A stretch of DNA of 64,000 nt, taken from positions 47,111,611 to 47,175,610 of the forward strand of contig CM026426.1 in NCBI GenBank assembly GCA_014871385.1, in the 5' to 3' direction. A program made the position numbers and the translations under genes. The notes beneath the pieces were generated by a model. The model did not search any database, was not told the origin of the DNA, and saw only the letters and a program-made list of their open reading frames with translations. This DNA comes from Ceratodon purpureus. Taxonomy: Eukaryota > Streptophyta > Bryopsida > Pseudoditrichales > Ditrichaceae. Below, piece by piece: positions 1 to 12,360 of this stretch. Every line of letters begins with the position of its first letter. Position 1 is the stretch's first letter.

Positions 1-1092
1 GGATCACCTCGGACTCCCACCCCGACCAAGCGGAACCTGAACACGGAAGTCTTCAAACCCACCGGACCACCGGAGCACACCGAGGACCCGTGCCAAGACT
101 TAGTCAACCTTTCGGAGCAGGTGTCGGCGTATACCCAGTTCCTACAGTCAACGAGGCAGCTGGAGGGCCGGTTGGCGAAGGAGGTAGTTTCCCTTACGGG
201 CACTAACCGGTTGGAAGACTGCCTGGTTATCCTTCGCAAGCACCGGGACCTAGCCAGTCTACACGCCAAGCACATTGACCAGATGGGGCAGTACCGGGAG
301 AGGATCAACCAGCTCGAGCAGGAGGTGCATGATGCCTAAAAGGACTTCAATGACGCCCGTGACCGGGCAGCTCATGCCATCCAGTCAATTGTAGAGGTCA
401 AGGCCACCTTAGCCCTTCCGGTGGATGTGGCCAATCTGTGCGCCGTCTACCAAGCCTTCTTGACCCGCCAACCGGATCCAGCTCGGAAGTTGATCGTGAA
501 ATTCATGCACGACTGGACGCAGGTGATGAGGGACACTTGGTTGCAGATGAGACACTTCGTGGAGATCATCAGCGCCGGAAAGGATGGTCCCTCAAGACCA
601 CCAGAGCCACCGGCAGATTGAGAGGAGCCCAGACCATCAACACCAACCATGGAACCGGCACAGGTACTACCTTTAGCCTCTCCGGTACAATCGACCATCC
701 GGCCAGTGCAACCGGAGCTTGCACAACCGTTGGAGGATCCTCTCCCGGACACCTTGGACAGTTTGCACAATCTGCCCAACCCGGCGGGACTTGAGACTGT
801 CAACTCCGAGAACATCTCTTTGGAGGCGGCCCAAGGTCCACCACTAGAAGACTTTGTTCCGGTATAGGGCTCTCCAGAACATCTCCAGGTGGATCTCAGT
901 GCAATCCCGGTGGCTGCACGATCTCCCTCCCCGGCGGTCCAAGCAGGACGAGCCCGGAAGACCATCAACCAGCCGGCAGCTGATACCCCGGAAGAAGGCC
1001 CTTGGCTGAAGAGACTGAAGAAGGGAGCACAGAAGAAGGAACGACCGGATGGAACCCGGCACAGCCCACAGTTCGATAAGAACAAGGAGTAG
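1..1092 (+). pseudogene. Decayed ORF, coiled-coil and Pro-rich, family unknown
   Basis: One reading frame (frame 1) runs from the window edge to a TAG at 1090-1092. It is interrupted by TAA at 337-339, TGA at 619-621 and TAG at 865-867, so four open blocks lie in the same frame. The first block is helical and charged (LEGRLAKEVV, YRERINQLEQEV), consistent with a coiled coil. The later blocks are rich in Pro, Ser and Glu and end in a Lys/Arg-rich tail (KRLKKGAQKKER). Composition is rich in CCGG compared with the DNA to the right. I do not recognise the family. It could be a gag-like or accessory ORF of another retroelement whose 5' part lies outside the window. No start codon can be chosen because the frame is open at base 1. 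Confidence 0.45.
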
Positions 1093-2117
1093 GGGTTAGG
1101 ATAAGGATTGGATAAAATGGCAGCGACTAACGATTGGGCTCAAGTGCACCCGGCTGTCAATCCGGATAGATAGCGGCAGTAACTAGGAATAGAAGGCGGC
1201 CACCGGTCCAAAATTCCCAAATCCAAGATCCGGAATTTCTGGATCTCGGTTGGCCACTTGGTTGCTTTAGGACCGATAGGTTTAGTACTTAAGCTGGACG
1301 TTTTTCCAAGGCCGGGGCCTTGTTTTGTACGCCGTTTTGTTGTTGCAATTGAGAATATACTTTTGGATTTGTTGTGTCAACCGGCTGACTGACAGGTCCG
1401 TTACCGTAATGGTTTGTTGGTACTATTGTCTTCAGTAGTGTTCCGGAGGAGTGTTGAACAGTGGGATAGTTTGGAGAGCGCCTGGAGAGACTAAGAAGGT
1501 GTCAAGCGTCGAGTGTTGACGGTTTTCAGTCTCGGAAGGAGCCTGGAGGGGAGGAGAGATGTACTGTAGCAGGGCTGGTAGTCTTAAGGACACGGAGGGC
1601 CGTGTGTACACCGGGATCCGGGAACGGACCGGTCGCTTCCTGTAGATGGGATAAAAGCCGGATTTCCTACTGCGAACCAATCCGGAAGGGAGATGATATA
1701 GTTAGGATACCGTACAACCGTAAGGTGATGTCGTTGTAGTATGATTTCCGTATCCATAACCGGCACTGAGTAGCTATCCGGACCGGTACCTAGCCACACG
1801 GAAGGATTATTACTCCACTCTCCGGGTGGTAGATAGGAACAGTGGGGTGTCCAGCCACTTGAAAGGATAGACGGATCAGTGGGAACCAGCCACTAGTCTA
1901 AAAAGCCGGAAAATAGGAACAAGGCAAAAACTACCGGACCAGACCGACCGGTCAAGAGACGGAAGACGGTTGGATTCGGGTGGTAATTTCCGTTATGATC
2001 TAAAAGGAGGAAAACTATAGGTCTTCGTGGGAACGAACACGGGTGGTTTACTTCGGAGAGCAATTAGTGTCAATTAAGTGCCTTCCGGAGGAATACGGTT
2101 ATCACGTCGTGCTACAC
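1093..2117. other. Spacer without supported gene
   Basis: About 1 kb with many CCGG and ACCGGT motifs and no long reading frame. It could be the 3' non-coding part or LTR of the element represented by the decayed ORF at 1-1092, but no second LTR copy is visible to test this. It ends where homology to the Ty3/gypsy family starts, near 2118. Confidence 0.4.
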
Positions 2118-2501
2118 TTCCACCCACTTGGTTGCATAATCTGTAGCTACCAGTATGTACATGTTCCCTGTACTTAATGCTATTGGTTTAATGGGCCCGA
2201 TAAAGTCCAATCTCCATTTCATAAAGGTTTGTGCTGGCGTACTGGCTACTAAGGTAGCTAAACCAGTATTTGCCATGCCTCTCACTCTCTGGCATTCGTC
2301 ACACGCCTTGGAGTATTCTGAAACATCCCGATGTATCGCAGGCCACCAGTATCCGACGTCATGTATCTTCCTCGTGGTGATATCTTGCAAAAAATGTCCA
2401 CCTGCTACCCCATTGAGCATCTCCTTCATCACGACCTCTGCCTACACTGGGTCCAGTACCCTCCTGACCACCAGATCATGTCCTCGCTTGTGCAGAATTC
2501 C
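2118..2501 (-). pseudogene. Integrase N-terminus of E1, truncated
   Basis: Contains the integrase zinc-binding region (GHF...[12 protein letters not shown]...CDECQ) and the start of the catalytic core ([13 protein letters not shown] with the first catalytic Asp, then [10 protein letters not shown]). It stops where homology to E2 ends, near 2118, so the second Asp, the Glu and the C-terminus are absent. Confidence 0.85.
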
Positions 2502-3016
2502 CTAGACCAGTGTATAGGGCAGTGACTTCAGAATCAACTTTCTCTTCTCCTCCTTGGACAAGTCCTGTCGTACAACACCAGATTTCAGGTAAGGACAAAC
2601 ATCCTCTAACCATTCTGGTTTAACATAAAACAAACTTGCATCCTTGGTCTGGTCCTCAACACCAGTTGCTGGTTCTCCATTAGGCAGTCTTGACATTGCA
2701 TCTGCCACTCCATGATTCTTTCTTGGATTAAACACCACTATAAAATCATACTCTTGAAATAACAGTAGCCATCTTGCTATCCTTCCTAACACCTGCGGCT
2801 TATTGACCAGATAAACCAGTGCCATATGGTCAACATAGAAAACAAATTTATTGCCTGGCAGATAATGCCTATACTTGTTCAGAGCATAAACCATTGCCAA
2901 AGCCTCCCTTTCAGTAGCACTATAATTCCTCTCAGCAGAATTCAGTAGTCTATTGGCATAAGAAATGGGCTGGTCACACTTCCCTGTTGGATTCGGGGCA
3001 AGCATCACCTCTACTG
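2502..3016 (-). pseudogene. RNase H domain of E1
   Basis: Open block of 168 codons containing ISYANRLLNSAERNYSATEREALAMVYALNKYRHYL (Glu in TERE), FVFYVDHMALVYL (Asp in VDH) and the typical tail NHGVADAMSRL, all hallmarks of Ty3/gypsy RNase H. The first catalytic Asp (TDAS) lies just upstream in another frame. This domain degrades the RNA strand of the hybrid during reverse transcription. Confidence 0.85.
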
Positions 3017-4409
3017 CTATATTCGAAGCATCCGTATGCAGATGGAACTCCAGGTTCCATCTTGGTGCAATGAGAATTGGCGCATTCTGGTACTGCTCCT
3101 TGATTTTCTTCCATGCTTGCTCACACTGGTCTGTCCAAATGACTCCTCTGTCTTGCTAATGAGCCCGGTGATTGGCTCCATGATATGTGCATACGACTTA
3201 ATGTAGCACCTGTTAAAATGGACAAAACCGTTAAAAACCTGCACATCACCTGGCTTTTCTGGTCTAGGCATTTTCTCTACTGCTTCAATTTTTTTAGGAT
3301 CAGAGAATTTCCCTTCCTTAGGCACAATGTGGCTCAGAATAATACTAGAGAAGACCAGTCATAAGCGTTTCTCGGGATTTAAACTTGTACCATACTCACG
3401 GCATTCCTCAAAACACTTTCTCAGCTTGACAAGGTGACTAATAATGTCATTGTACACACTAAAATCATCTAAAAACAATTTCAAGAATCACCAATGAAAT
3501 TACGAAAGGCTTTGTTTAGTGCCCTCTGGTATGTAGGAGCCTGTAAGTTTTTCAGCCCAAAGGGCATGACTATCCACACAAATGCTCCCTAGTCCGTTAC
3601 AAAAGCAGTCTTGTGGCGGTCCTCTGGTGCTATCTGAATCTCGTGGTACCGAGAGTACCCATCCAGAAAAGAATACATCTCATGTCCTGCCATAGAATTC
3701 TACACCTCCTCAGTAAATGGCAATGGATACGGGTCCTTTTTAGTGGCAGCATTCAATTTACGGAAGTCATTACAAATCCTCAACTTCCCATTCTTCTTAG
3801 GAGCAATAACAATAGGGGATAACCAGGTAGCATCTTCTACTGGTGAAATGAATCCGGTCTGAAGTAGTTTATCCACGTCTTGCTTCACAATACTGGCATA
3901 ATTTGGATTCATGCGATATCTGGCATGATGGGATGGTCCTTCTCCAACTCAATCCTGTGTTGTGCAATTGAGGGTGGGATACCCTTCAGGTCCTTATAGG
4001 TCAAGGCAAATACATCCTTGAACTCCTTAAATAGGGCCTCTGCTTCAATTGCCTGCTCGGGACTATTGGCAGCATTAATCTTCAGATATTGGGGCTCCTC
4101 CTCTGTTCCAAGGTTAATTTTTCTAAACTGCTCCGACTCTAGTAAGGTCCAGGATGCAATCTTCAGTTTCTTCACTTTCTCCTGGGCTAGTGTCTCATCC
4201 ACCTCAATGTCGCCCTCCTCAAAGTTGTAGAAATGATCTGGATAGGCTCGCTCTGATCCCCCCTCCTGTCCCTGGTCGTGGTCCAAGTTCTTTGCCTGGC
4301 TCTTCATCTCGTCCTGGTCCTTGTTGTGGTCCTGGTTCCTATTCTGCTCCATTTGAGGCAGAGTGACTGTTCCAACGGCCAGTAAGTCCTGCTCACTAGC
4401 TAACCACAA
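3017..4409 (-). pseudogene. Reverse transcriptase domain of E1
   Basis: A charged linker (4409-3913) ends with GIPPSIAQHRIELEKDHPI. The RT fingers and palm follow: SPIVIAPKKNGKLRICNDFR and LNAATKKDPYPLP (3912-3700), then FLDGYSRYH and PFGLKNL, and the catalytic box KLFLDDFSVYND near 3460-3478, equivalent to YxDD. The thumb/connection begins at 3325. There are several stops and frame changes between these blocks. All catalytic Asp residues are still readable, unlike in E2. Confidence 0.85.
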
Positions 4410-4489
4410 GGCTTCCTCCTCAACTGTCAGTCCTTCAGTAAAATTACAGCAGACTAGGACTTCAGATAACTTAGGCCTGGGTCCCTTCC

Positions 4490-4914
4490 TCTAACTGACT
4501 GAAATTGTTCTTACAATACCATTACCTCTGATGGTAACCTGATTGTTACGAAAGTCGTGATTTACCTTAGCATCAATCAACCAAGGTCAGCCTAGCAACA
4601 TACTATAGGCTCCATTAACTTCTTTATTTTTAATAATAGTCAAAATGATAAGGTAAGGAATACCATGGATGTGAATTTTCACATTACGAATCATTCCCAC
4701 CGGGTCAACGATTGTCTGGTCTGCCATTCTTAGTCTGAAAGGAGCAGGTTGTGGGTCCTTGAGGCCCAGTCTTTTACGCTCCTCCTCAGTTATCAGGTTC
4801 ACACCTGATCCTCCATCCAGTAGGACATTCTCCAAAGTCCGATTGCCTATGTGCACAGTTAACACTGGCAGTTCCCTGTCAACATCAATGGCCAGACTGC
4901 TTATTAAATCAGCC
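4490..4914 (-). pseudogene. Retropepsin-like protease domain of E1
   Basis: The segment MLTVHIGNRTLENVLLDGG SGVNLI contains the active-site turn LLDGGSG, the variant of D-T/S-G common in plant Ty3/gypsy proteases. The C-terminal half (YSMLLG.PWLIDAKVNHD, IRGNGIV) is also present. The LGR-type triplet has become LG-TGA in E1, while E2 keeps Arg there. The protease cleaves Gag-Pol. It lies between the zinc knuckle and RT, as expected. Confidence 0.8.
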
Positions 4915-7817
4915 TTACCTGGTTGTTGGCTTCTTGCTTGGTGCTGGCTCTGGCTGAGTAGGCTGGTCTGCTACCATTTTCGGGAACACGTGGGCCTTCA
5001 CAAATTCTGTCAAATTAGGGGCCATCTTCAGAAGCTGTACTAGTGAGACAGTGATGGGACTGTCTAGTATTTTTTTTCCAACCACAGTTGCATAATGCTG
5101 CTCGTGGTTGTTCTCTGTACTGGTCTCCCCTTCTGCGCCCAATTCTTGCTGTATGGTCTTGGAACTGTAGTCTAGTCCGTCCGAGTCTGGGAATCTTGCC
5201 CACTCATTATCCAATACTTTGCCACCTCCTTCCTTCTCTGCCGTTATAAAAGTCTCCTTGAGTCACTCTGCTTCTGCCTTCTCCTCCTCCTCTTGAAGCT
5301 CAATTTCCTTCAATGTTTCCAGAATAGACTTCTTGATTTTTTCTTCCTCCTGCAAGTCCTCCTTAGTTTTGGCCTTTCTTGGTTCAGGTTCCCTTGATTC
5401 ATCCTGGATAGGAAATACTCTTGCCTTCATATGCTGGGCTCTAGTCATGGTAGCTACCCCCAACTGACTCCTCAGGTTCCTCTATTAGCTCAATCTCCAC
5501 ATTGCTTACATGGTGATCTTGTTTCTTGTTGATCTTCTCCTGGTCAGCAAAAAATTGATCGCATTGTGCCTTCTTGAGGCAGTTCCAGCTTCTGTGGTCT
5601 GCTCCTCCACACATCAAGCAACACGTTGGTTGATCACCATAACTCCTCTGTTGACTACTGCCTGATCTGAAGTTCGATGGTCTCTGGTACCTGTGGCTGT
5701 AACTGTACGTTCCTGCAGGTTTAGAAGCAAATACTTCATTGACACAAACAGGTTCTTCTCCTTCCTTCTTTGCACGTGACCCCCTCTCGTTGGCTGAGTT
5801 GTACTAACAATTTTTATCGTCATGGCCCAGCTTCTAATAGATACCACAGGCTTTCCTTGGAGCCTCCTGGCTTGGTTCCTTCCTGGTCACTGTGGTTGCT
5901 TTACTGCTGGTCTCCACTTTCTTCACCTCAATTTTAGTGGGTTTACCACTAGAGTTAGTGCAGTTCTCCTCGCATCTCAAGGCTGCATCCACTAACTCTG
6001 TCAAACTCCTGACTAGTGTCACACTGGTAGTAATCTTGATATACTCCAGCAGTCGTGCTCGAAAATTAGTGATTCTGAACCCTTCTCCTGGATGAGATTG
6101 TAGATATTTAATTAATGTCATGAACCGATCATAATAATCTTGTACCTTCTCTCTGTCCCCCTGTTTGAAGGACTTCAATTCCCTGTATTCCGCCTCATCC
6201 GTGGTCTGGTCTCGGTACCTCCTCCTGAAAGCATCTTTAACATCCTCCCATGAGCAGTAGACATGATTCTCCAGGAAATTCTCATACCATGCACCAACCT
6301 TGTCCAGCAAAGTGGTACTCATCAGGTTGATTATCACCTGCTCATCCGTTTCTCTGTTGTGCCATAGGGCCCTCTCAAACTGCCGTATATGAGCATCTGG
6401 ATTTGTCCCCTCATTGTACTTGGAGTAGGTCAGCGGCTTCCTCTCTGCCACAAGGACTAGTCTTGTGACGAGTGGTACTCAGGGTTTAGCGGCTAGTGGG
6501 TAGGCTGGTGGACCATGCCTCACTGGATAACTGTTGTCCACTGTATCCCTTGGTACTCCTATTTCTGCAGCTGACTAGGTCTGTCCCCCTGGACCACTGA
6601 ATGGTCATATCCTGCCCACGGATCCGCCTTGGTTTGGCCTGGAGTTTCTAGCTTTCTTCCCACTGTATCTCTTGTCATTTGTAAAGGGTCGCTTGCCGGG
6701 TAGCTTCTTTCAAATCTTCCTACTTCTTCTTCTGGTCCTCGAGCATCTGTGCCTCTTGTAATAAACGCAGAGCCTCCTCTCTTAGCAAGTTGTGCTGCAT
6801 CGCTTCCTTTCTCTCAACTGCCTGCTTCATTTCCTCCCTCCTTTGAGCCTCCTGCTAGGTTCTAAGAGCCTCCTGTCTCTGCTTCTCCTGGTCCTGCTCT
6901 TCGAGTCTCTTTGTTTTCTACCGTAGCTTCATGGCTTCCTTCAGTTTAATCTCCTCTCGATTCCTTTCTTCCCAAGCCTCCATTGTTTCTCTGAACCTGG
7001 CTGCCTGGCCTAGCTCCTCCATCTGCCTCCTGAACAGGTCCTCCGTTGCCTGCTGGTTTCTTTGCTCTCTCTCTGCTTGTCTTTTAGCGTGCTGTCGAGC
7101 CTTTAGCTCCTCCAGCACTCTTCTGTCCTCGTTGTCTTCTTCTAGCTCCATTTCTTTGAACTGCTCTTGTGCAAAATGTACCACAGGTCCCCTAGGATTC
7201 ACCTGTGCTCGCTTAACCGTTTTGTACATCTCTGGCAATGCTGCTGCTCCTGTCTATACTCTATCCCCAGTGTGAACTTCTTCCAATTTTTTCTCTAGCG
7301 TTTCCAATGTCTCCACCAAATCACCTGGTGTCTTCTCCGCTAGTTTCGGTGTGTCTGGTCTACTGCCTCCTTTCTTTTTGTCCTCTTGATAATGGTCATA
7401 TGCTGATGCCATTCTGGTCTGGGGTTTCCAGCAATGCTGTGTGTCTCCTTCACCTGGCCTTGGGAATTCCCTCCTGCTGGTCCTGGGTGATAGTGGATGT
7501 CCCTCATACTTCCGAATTTCTTCCTCATCCTCCTGCCTATTCTTGAAGCTTGGGCCAGGTTCTCCTCCTGCTGACCCTGTCCTCCTGCTTACTCCAAGTA
7601 TTGTCTCCTGGCTCGAATTTTTTCCTACCAGGTCCATGTCAATCAGGTCCCTGGTTCTCCCTTTAGCTATACTTTCTTCAGAACTCAATTGTCCTCCCAT
7701 TGGTTTTCCTACTTGTGTTGTTGTTCTTTGCTCCCTGAGTTCGTACCTTGCCAACCATTTTGCTGCTTGTCTCTTGGCTATCTCCTCCTTGTCTCACCCT
7801 GGGTATTCTCTATCCAT
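4915..7817 (-). pseudogene. gag: Gag of E1 (capsid-like domain and zinc knuckle), broken
   Basis: The start codon at 7815-7817 is inferred from E2, where the same MDR.YPG start is open. E1 has a TGA eight codons in. Order on the minus strand: an N-terminal region with ARYELREQ and SSEESIAKGRTRDLIDMDLVG; a Glu/Arg/Lys-rich long helical region (about 7238-6700); the retrotransposon Gag domain at 6451-5834 with WYENFLENHVYCSWEDVKDAF and FRRRYRDQ; and a CCHC zinc knuckle CLMCGGADHRSWNC at about 5579-5620 with all four ligands present. A Glu/Lys-rich linker follows (5463-4915). The frame changes at least four times. Gag would package the element RNA; this copy cannot make it in one piece. Confidence 0.85.
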
Positions 7818-8838
7818 TGTAATCCAGTTAGCTGCTCTTTCCTTGGTACTCTCTGGTCAGGTGCTCTTTTGGTTTGGTTGGTGCTTCCAGTAACTGAGTC
7901 TGCTCCTTCAAAACTCCTAGGTAGGTGTTGTTGGCTCCTGTCCTCAGCCCTCCTCTGGTTTGTCGAATGCTAGTCCTCTTGTTCCCTAGTTCCTGTCCAT
8001 TCCGCTCCCTTTGCTACCTTTCCTCTTTGGTTCCTTTGGGAGCTGTCAGTCTTTACTGTCCTACTGTAGATAGTTTTTTGCCCTTAGTTTTGCAGGTTTT
8101 AGCATAGTCCAAGTTTCAATGCATTACAGTTTTGCAAGTTTCTCCCACAGGTTTTCTCCTGGTTCCTTACTGTCCATTCATTTTTGTTTTAACTTTTCTC
8201 ATTTCTCATTTTTCTTCTTAAGCCTTTTACTGTTTTCTTAGCTCATTCTCACTGTTCGCATTTTTATCCTGAATTTCCATTGTTACCCTTTACTGCTCCA
8301 CTGTATTTACTAACTAGTAACTTTTTGATTTTTATTGCTACTTTTTATTGCTCAAATGTTTTTACTAGTTAGTAACTTTTTGATTTTTAGTGCTACTTTT
8401 TACTATTTGATTTTCACGCAACCTACTGTTCCTTTCCTGACTATTTGAATTCAACAGTGGTTTGAAACATACCTGAATATTGGCGACTATCCTCCCTCTA
8501 CTTTTGAGCTGTCCTCAGCTCCTGTGCCGTTGACTGCTTGGGCATTGGCTCCTCTCCCACAAGATTCTGGAACTTGGTACCCTCAGCTTCAAAATGTGCT
8601 CCAACCGCAGCATCTGTGGTCCTCCCGTGACGTTGACTGCTCCGACATTGGCTCCTCTTCACTGGATTCTGGAACCTGATCCCCTCAGCCTCAAACTGTG
8701 CTCCTGCTGCAGTATCTGTGGTACTTCTGTGACTGTAATCCTGTGACTGTAATCCTGTGCCTCGGCCACTGTGCCTGTCCACTTGTTACAGGCCTGTCGC
8801 GGCTGTGCAGGGTCGCAGCAAGAGCCACCTGGTTCGTA
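7818..8838 (-). other. Untranslated leader of E1
   Basis: About 1 kb between the primer-binding site and the Gag start, homologous to 23534-24434 of E2. It contains three imperfect Pro/Ser/Gln-like repeats around 8540-8740 (the phrase 'cctcagcctcaaa.tgtgctcc' recurs). No conserved reading frame is shared with E2. Confidence 0.55.
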
Positions 8839-8856
8839 CTTAATCCATGGTCGCCA
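8839..8856 (-). promoter_or_regulatory. Candidate primer-binding site of E1
   Basis: Read on the minus strand, TGGCGACCATGGATTAAG starts one base after the LTR terminus. A primer-binding site should start TGG, the complement of tRNA CCA. In E2 the same place reads ACAACCATGCATTAAG, so it is decayed there. I did not match it to a particular tRNA. Confidence 0.5.
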
Positions 8857-8857
8857 A

Positions 8858-9481
8858 TGTTAAAGGGTGATTTAGCTCACCCTTTGAAAGTTAGTTTATT
8901 GTCCAAGAAAAATGAAAACCCTCAAAATTTTTAGTACCCACCTAACTATTACTACTTAGAAACCCCTTGCTCCTAGAGTGTACCATATTACTAAGCATCC
9001 TGCCCCTTTCTACTGCCATTAAAGCAACAACCCAACAACCCCACACACATTTCTTATAAACCCTAGCATTCAATGTGTACACAAATTCAATTTGCTCAAA
9101 AGAGTCTTAATTTCCACATTAATGATCCTCACGTACAATCAGACCTACCTCTATCAGTCATGGTCCTATAACAGTAGCTAATCATCTCATTCTAACTACA
9201 TTTTCCAACCTCCATAGCCACACAACTCCAAAAGGTGTGAGAGAGAGTGAGAGCCGCCACGGCCTCACTCCTCACTACCTTCCAAACCCTAGCCGTTGCC
9301 ATCCACTCCGCCCAGTTTTCATCCAAGTCATTTTTTCATCCGAATGTCAAAACTTCATCCAAAATGCAATAACTAAGAAATCCGCAATAACTAACTGTTT
9401 TAGTGATCCTGGCAGTTTACTGTTCCTGTGCCTACTTTACTGCTCCTAGTATTAATCCTAAGGAGAAAAATCCCGTTAACA
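8858..9481 (-). repeat. 5' LTR of E1
   Basis: On the plus strand this block starts TGTTAAAGGGTGATTTAG and ends CCCGTTAACA, giving TG...CA ends with 6-bp inverted termini TGTTAA/TTAACA. It is homologous to both LTR copies of E2 (14099-14475 and 24435-25072), sharing the runs around GTACCCACCTA, the GAGAGTGAGAG stretch and the TTCATCCAA motifs. A solo LTR at 38645-59154 has the same type of ends. The length is about 624 bp. Confidence 0.8.
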
Positions 9482-11521
9482 TTCCACTCAGACAAAAATA
9501 GATAAAATAAATAATATGAAATGAACAACCAACACCTCGTTGATCAACACTATGTTTGCTCAATTGCCGCAGCTTGTTTCAACAGCATCTAAACAGCCAG
9601 CAAAGCACCTTCCAGCTCTCCCATAGAATTACGTGCTCAAACCTCCACCTAAAATTGGTATTCCCCGCATTCAATGCCAAGGTTACCTTCATGATTCTAT
9701 ATTTGGAGTCAAACAGACTTGACTACTCCTCCAATTCACAAAAAGCTCCAAAAGAGGCGGAGATACCTCACAAGATTAGAGTTACACATATAGTAGAGTG
9801 TATCCCCGCTTTATAAAACAACATTCGCATTTTAATAGCAACATTGACGTCACAGCTCAAAACTGCCTTCCAAACACAACTGCCCTCGTAAAAAATTCCG
9901 GCACCTTCTCCTCAGACTCCCGTCACCGTCAAGACTCACCTTGAAACCGGCTCTAGTTTTCTTTGATGTAAAATTTGTTGCTCCAAAACTGTAGACTCCA
10001 CAATTACACCTTGCAGGTTGCTCCTCACAGCTCCAACGCCTCCTATTCAATGCAACCTTCTATCGCAGAGATCCTTGCCTAAAATCTTTTCAAACAACAA
10101 CCTCTTGCCAGGTACTTGCAACCTACCTCGACATCAATACTGCTGCTCCACAACCCTCTTTTGTTGCCCCCTTCTCTGAAGTTGTCGTCCCTTTGATCCT
10201 TAATTGCTGTTTGTAACCAAAATTATTTCGTCAACGTCATTGCAAGCCTTCGATTCGTTTCCTCCACCGCATGTACTTGTTCCAAGACCCTTGACATCAA
10301 CCACCTCAATTGGCTTCGTCGTTTTCCCCGAACTGCTGCAACTAGCACTTTACTCACTTACTCACTGTCTACAATGAAAATAAATAAAAAATTGTTGCAC
10401 CAAGTTGCTCTGCAACCAATATTATCCTACCACTCTCACGTCCCTAGCAACTTCTAGCCTTTATTCACACCATCATTTTCTGACCAACATACTCATCATC
10501 ATCTCTCTCTCAAAACTCATATACTCTTAACTTTACCTACCCATGCTTTGACCAACACATTCACCCACAACTAATTTAGTGACACTTGTCCCACTAGTCT
10601 CTATCCTCACACCTCACAGCTAGGCTCGCAGCCCCGCATACACCCGCCCCTCAACTCCATTAGCATAGCTCAAGATCCTCATCATCTAGCCTCAAAACGT
10701 CAATCCTATTCTAATTACTTGCTTAACTACTAGCTTAGCCCACTAATAGGTCTGTTTTTCTTCTCTCAATTTAAGGTGCAACATAAGGTAGAGATACTGA
10801 AAACCAAGCAAGTATCAGATGTACGTACTTACAACAGGGGTACAAAAGTTATAGAATTTTGGATGGTCTGCAAAGTTGGTGTAATTCCATCTCAAAAGAA
10901 ATACGTTTTTGGAGTAAGTCTTTAATTTCCTATGAATTTTTGAGTGTCAAGTCTTAGGTGGGCCACTAGGCAAGCATAGGGTCCTGACAACTCTATAAGA
11001 TAAGATCCTTGAAATTGTCGACTAAATGTGATTAAACCAATTTATGAAGTGGCTTTTTATGGAACAAAAAAAGCCATGAATAGTCCACGGTGGTTTTAGG
11101 TGATGACTGCAGGGAGTGGACCAACTAATCATCCAATGCTCTAAAAACCACTCATGCAGCTAGGAAAAGCAACTGAAATTTGTCGGCAGCCTGACCAAGT
11201 GGTGCCTAATTTCACCTCACATGCCATGGAACTCCAAGCAAAGGGTGCCTTAGTGTTAGCTCCAATGACTACCAGATTCTTTCCCAACGGATCTTCCCTC
11301 GCCATTCACTGAGCCTTTGGTCGCTTTTGTCCACAACCTTTCTCGCCCACCCCTGATCCTTCCCCCACATTGCATCCACCCTCTTTGACCCGCCCTCTTC
11401 CCCTAGTACTTTGACCATGTACGTTTCTTCCAACTTGTAAAAGTTATGCCACATTTTAGTAAATCCGGACTTTCAAAAGTTCAGATTGGTCAAAGTCCAA
11501 CTGAAATATGAAGGATAGGTG
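9482..11521. other. Spacer, no supported gene
   Basis: C-rich, Pro/Ser-codon-like DNA from 9482 to about 10750, then mixed sequence. A 61-codon open frame on the minus strand (11454-11269) has no recognisable homology. A 'gggtcctgaca' string at 10979-10989 resembles an LTR edge but has no partner in the window. Confidence 0.35.
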
Positions 11522-12291
11522 GATCGTAGGATCCTATGATGCAGCAAGGATGGTAACAGATATATAGAATTGAGAGAGACTACAAATTGTAGGGATAAGA
11601 AATATAGCAAATGACTATGTAAAGATTGTGGCGGTTCCGGAGAAGTAATGTGTTTGTTGCATGTAATACCATTTCAATATGAACTGTAAAGGACATTATA
11701 ACATTCCTTGCGTTTAAGTGCGAACGTATCAAGCATGTGGATATGTAATATTGGAAACTTGTAAAAGACTGTAAGATCCTACTATCCACGGTATGCAGGT
11801 ATCTATATACATATCACTTTAGAATATTACATAAACAATACAGAGGAATCCAAGAGTATTCATACATTGTTCACAACTGTTGAGAACATCAAAATATTGC
11901 AGTATAACTATAACAATATTGTAGGATCCTACCATGTTTCTACAAATTTATGTGTGAAAGTTATCAAACATGTGGGTATTGTAATATTGGCAAGTGGTAA
12001 GCAGGACCGTAAGATCCTTCTATGTTTGACAACCATAGATGTAAAAATGGATCACATTATTTGGATTTTGTGAACTATGAAGAAGCATCCAAAGCATTGT
12101 CGACAGCTTAAGGAAACGTCAAAACGAGTGCAGTATGATTATAATAGATATAACTCAATCTGAAGTAGCAAATGTTCAATAGGAATAGTAGGATCCTACA
12201 ATCATTTTGCGGGTACTACTTGGCAAAACAAAGCACTTAGAACACTAACTAATTTCAAAGCAATTAGGCAGAGGAGATCGTAGGATCTCAA
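11522..12291. repeat. Left cluster of GTAGGATCCTAC palindromes
   Basis: Six matches to the palindrome GTAGGATCCTAC with zero to three changes, near 11526, 11771, 11931, 12009, 12188 and 12280. The longest form is ATCGTAGGATCCTACGAT (18 bp, perfect at 26193-26210). The copies sit 80-250 bp apart in otherwise AT-rich DNA. A matching cluster lies at 26044-28054. Confidence 0.7.
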
Positions 12292-12360
12292 AATGTAGCG
12301 ACCAATTTTAGGGCGACTACGGATCCACTAGGTTTACAGCTTCATGGTTAGCTAATGCTT

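Larger units (their letters stand above)
2118..9481 (-). mobile_element. Ty3/gypsy retrotransposon copy E1, 3' truncated
   Basis: Minus-strand element with the order LTR, leader, Gag, protease, reverse transcriptase, RNase H, integrase, which is the Ty3/gypsy order. The 5' LTR is at 8858-9481. The element is aligned throughout with copy E2 (14099-25072). Homology stops at about 2118, just after integrase residues reading [10 protein letters not shown], so the integrase core, C-terminus and 3' LTR are missing. Gag-Pol is broken by many stops and shifts of frame. Relative to E2, about 290 bp are missing near 6560-6590, between the helical Gag region and the capsid-like domain. The left target duplication cannot be tested because that end is lost. 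Confidence 0.9.

Noticed and set aside
1..1092. Stops read as a C-to-T (repeat-induced or deamination) signature
   Set aside because: Every stop codon is one C-to-T step from a sense codon, so without an intact paralogue this proves nothing.
2155..2525. Plus-strand open frames over the E1 integrase
   Set aside because: Shadows of the minus-strand integrase and RNase H coding sequence.
9482..10989. E1 LTR extending to the string GGGTCCTGACA at 10989
   Set aside because: Homology with the E2 LTR stops near 9481, and TGTTAA/TTAACA ends at 8858 and 9481 match those of the solo LTR.
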